From: Clostridium sp. AM34-11AC
GTDB taxonomy: Bacteria; Bacillota; Clostridia; Lachnospirales; Lachnospiraceae
Assembly: GCF_003435375.1 (NCBI RefSeq)
Contig: NZ_QWGL01000014.1
Location: 1-59,363, forward strand
DNA length: 59,363 nucleotides
Reading direction: 5' to 3'
Position numbers and translations under genes: made by a program. Each line of letters starts with the position of its first letter. The stretch's first letter is position 1. The notes below the pieces were generated by a model. That model had not been told where the DNA came from. It was given only the letters and a program-made list of their open reading frames with translations, and did no database searches. Shown piece after piece: positions 58,027 to 59,363 of this stretch.

Positions 58027-59363
58027 ATAGCGACCACAAGACTGATGCCTCTGCATGTAGGAAAAGGTCGGAATATCTCTACTGCGATTGCAGATATTAT
58101 TGATTATGTAGAAAATCCGCAGAAAACCGATTTTGGAAAATTCATTTATGGCTATGAGTGTGATACCCGGCTTGCTGATGCAGAGTTTCTTCTGTCCAAA
58201 CGACAGTATGCAAATCTGACCGGCAGAAATCAGGGTGCAGATGATGTGATCGCCTACCATCTCCGTCAGGCATTTAAGCCCGGCGAAGTTACGCCAGAAG
58301 AAGCTAATCAGATCGGCAGGGAGCTGGCACTGAAGCTCACAAAAGGAAACCATGCCTTTGTTGTCTGCACCCATGTGGATAAGCACCATGTCCATAATCA
58401 CATCATTATCAACTCTACTACACTGGACTGTCAGAAAAAATTTCGCAACTTCTGGGGTTCTACCTGGGCAATCCGGCGAATGAATGACAAGCTGTGTTTG
58501 GAACATGGACTTTCGATTGTAGAAAATCCGAAACCCAGCCGGGAGCATTATGGCACATGGCTGGGGAATAAAAAGCAGCCTTCCTTTCAGGAGCAGATAC
58601 GCATTGCTATTGATGCTGCATTAGAGGAAAAGCCAAAAGATTTTGAGGAACTTCTACAGAAGCTGGAAACTGCTGGGCTGGAAGTCAACCGTGAAAGAAA
58701 ACATCTTCGGTTCCGAGTTCCGGGACAAGAAAATTATACCCGATGCGATACGCTCAAAGGCGATTATACAGAACAAGCCATCAAAGAACGGATTGCCGGT
58801 ACACGGACAGTAAAACCCCGCCATGCCTTTTCTAAAAAAACGGTTTCCAAAGTTGGATTGCTGGTTGATATTGAAGTTGCAATCCGTTCCGGCAAGGGCC
58901 CTGGTTATGAGCGCTGGGCAAAAGTGTTCAACCTAAAGCAGCTTTCTCAGGCAGTGCTCTACTTAAAAGAACATGGCGATATGGGTTATGAGGATCTTCT
59001 GGAAAAAGCCAACGCCACTACCACTAATTTCAATACCTTATCCGTTCAGATCAAAGATCTGGAGTCAAAAATGAACGCCAATGCCGAGCTGCAAAAACAG
59101 ATCGTAAACTATGCGAAAACGCGGGCTGTCTATGTAGAATATCGCAAAGCCGGGTACAGCAAAAAATTCCGAACAGAACATGAAGCTGAAATTCTGCTGC
59201 ACCAGGCGGCAAAGAATCATTTTGACGAGCTGGGAATCAAAAAGCTCCCCTCTGTCAAATCTCTCCGGGAGGAATACACCGATCTTCTGGAACAAAAACG
59301 GAAAGCCTATTCTGCCTATAAGCAGGCCAAAAATGATATGAAAGAACTTCATAATGTTCGGGC
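58027..59363 (+). CDS. Relaxase (MOBP-type, Tn1549-like), truncated by the window edge
   Basis: Residues visible: 445 with no stop. Start region TTRLMPLHVGKGRNISTAI is the N-terminus of the MOBP-like relaxases of this family; the metal-binding motif HVDKHHVHNHIIINS follows at about residues 118-132. A C-terminal helical part (coiled-coil rich) begins at about 270. It nicks oriT and leads the strand into the recipient. AAGGAGG (58012-58018) is eight bases before ATA (58027), where ATG is usual; GTG at 58018 overlaps the site. The rest is beyond the window. Confidence 0.9.
   Translation, partial: MATTRLMPLHVGKGRNISTAIADIIDYVENPQKTDFGKFIYGYECDTRLADAEFLLSKRQYANLTGRNQGADDVIAYHLRQAFKPGEVTPEEANQIGRELALKLTKGNHAFVVCTHVDKHHVHNHIIINSTTLDCQKKFRNFWGSTWAIRRMNDKLCLEHGLSIVENPKPSREHYGTWLGNKKQPSFQEQIRIAIDAALEEKPKDFEELLQKLETAGLEVNRERKHLRFRVPGQENYTRCDTLKGDYTEQAIKERIAGTRTVKPRHAFSKKTVSKVGLLVDIEVAIRSGKGPGYERWAKVFNLKQLSQAVLYLKEHGDMGYEDLLEKANATTTNFNTLSVQIKDLESKMNANAELQKQIVNYAKTRAVYVEYRKAGYSKKFRTEHEAEILLHQAAKNHFDELGIKKLPSVKSLREEYTDLLEQKRKAYSAYKQAKNDMKELHNVR

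Larger units (their letters stand above)
20953..59363 (+). mobile_element. Integrative conjugative element of the Tn1549/CTn family (left end inside window)
   Basis: At about 20,953 the integrase homology stops and a typical Tn1549-type gene series begins: toprim, LPD1, DUF3846, PcfB, VirD4, Maff2, VirB6, PrgI, VirB4, NlpC/P60, DUF4315, DUF4366, SpaA/sortase, topoisomerase III, Cys-rich VLP, MobC, CD1845 and relaxase. The end bases read TTACGGTATAATAACGAC. The element's own integrase and right end are beyond the window. I see no antibiotic-resistance gene in this part. The exact junction is known only to a few bases. Confidence 0.85.

Noticed and set aside
20953..59363. Antibiotic-resistance genes in the ICE
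   Set aside because: I looked for tet(M)-type, erm, van and aminoglycoside genes; none is encoded in the visible part.

Overview
The window looks like a chromosomal segment of a gut clostridium, most likely Lachnospiraceae. This is inferred from the strong AAGGAGG ribosome-binding sites, frequent TTG starts, the ECF, EFR1-ferredoxin and nitrilase gene types, and a Tn1549/CTn-like integrative conjugative element (ICE). It falls into two halves: host chromosome (1 to about 20,952) and an ICE (about 20,953 to beyond the right edge).

Host half. A candidate structured leader precedes a complete ECF vitamin/micronutrient importer (S component, EcfT, and fused EcfA-EcfA'). A terminator and three diversified 35-nt hairpin modules follow. 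Next come a nitrilase, flavodoxin-like reductase and NUDIX hydrolase, then a zone of gene decay (about 6.0-9.5 kb). That zone holds two broken GNAT genes, an intact EFR1-type flavodoxin-ferredoxin, a second nitrilase-family amidase, and a mosaic of flavodoxin, HipA and CarD scraps. A sulfur amino-acid pair (cystathionine gamma-synthase type enzyme and MalY/PatB beta-lyase) sits behind a palindromic operator. An intact IS200/IS605 element (tnpA, tnpB, right-end omega-RNA) carries two SOS/LexA-like boxes at its promoter and lies just upstream of a copper-efflux locus. That locus has a perfect CsoR-type operator, a CopA ATPase with a fused C-terminal CopZ-like domain, and csoR. An HNH endonuclease, a small membrane protein and three tRNA genes (Pro-CGG, Glu-CTC, Thr-CGT) close the host part.

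ICE half. Downstream of tRNA-Thr lies only the C-terminal end of an older tyrosine integrase, cut at about 20,952 where the ICE begins. The ICE has replication and regulatory genes (DUF6017-type HTH, toprim), polyvalent-protein genes (LPD1 with a zincin-like HEWWH motif, DUF3846), and transfer machinery: PcfB, VirD4 coupling protein, Maff2, VirB6, PrgI, VirB4, M23-NlpC/P60 hydrolase, DUF4315 and DUF4366. A 1,636-residue thioester/CnaB adhesin is fused in one reading frame to a class B sortase. Cargo and accessory genes follow: SpoVG, an MT-A70 methyltransferase, an AbiE toxin-antitoxin pair, a three-gene dTMP cassette (PF07659-like protein, ThyX-like protein, dUTPase), and an XRE/SLOG divergent pair. 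Then come topoisomerase III, a Cys-rich VLP protein, MobC, a CD1845 protein and the relaxase, which runs off the window.

How it works together. VirD4, VirB4, VirB6, PrgI and the wall hydrolase form a Gram-positive type IV secretion channel; MobC and the relaxase process the DNA; the adhesin-sortase may help cell contact; AbiE, MT-A70 and the nucleotide cassette probably help maintenance and establishment. The most notable points are the adhesin-sortase fusion, the two consecutive ATT start codons in the dTMP cassette, the SOS-like control of an IS605 element, and the CopA-CopZ fusion that keeps an internal ribosome-binding site.
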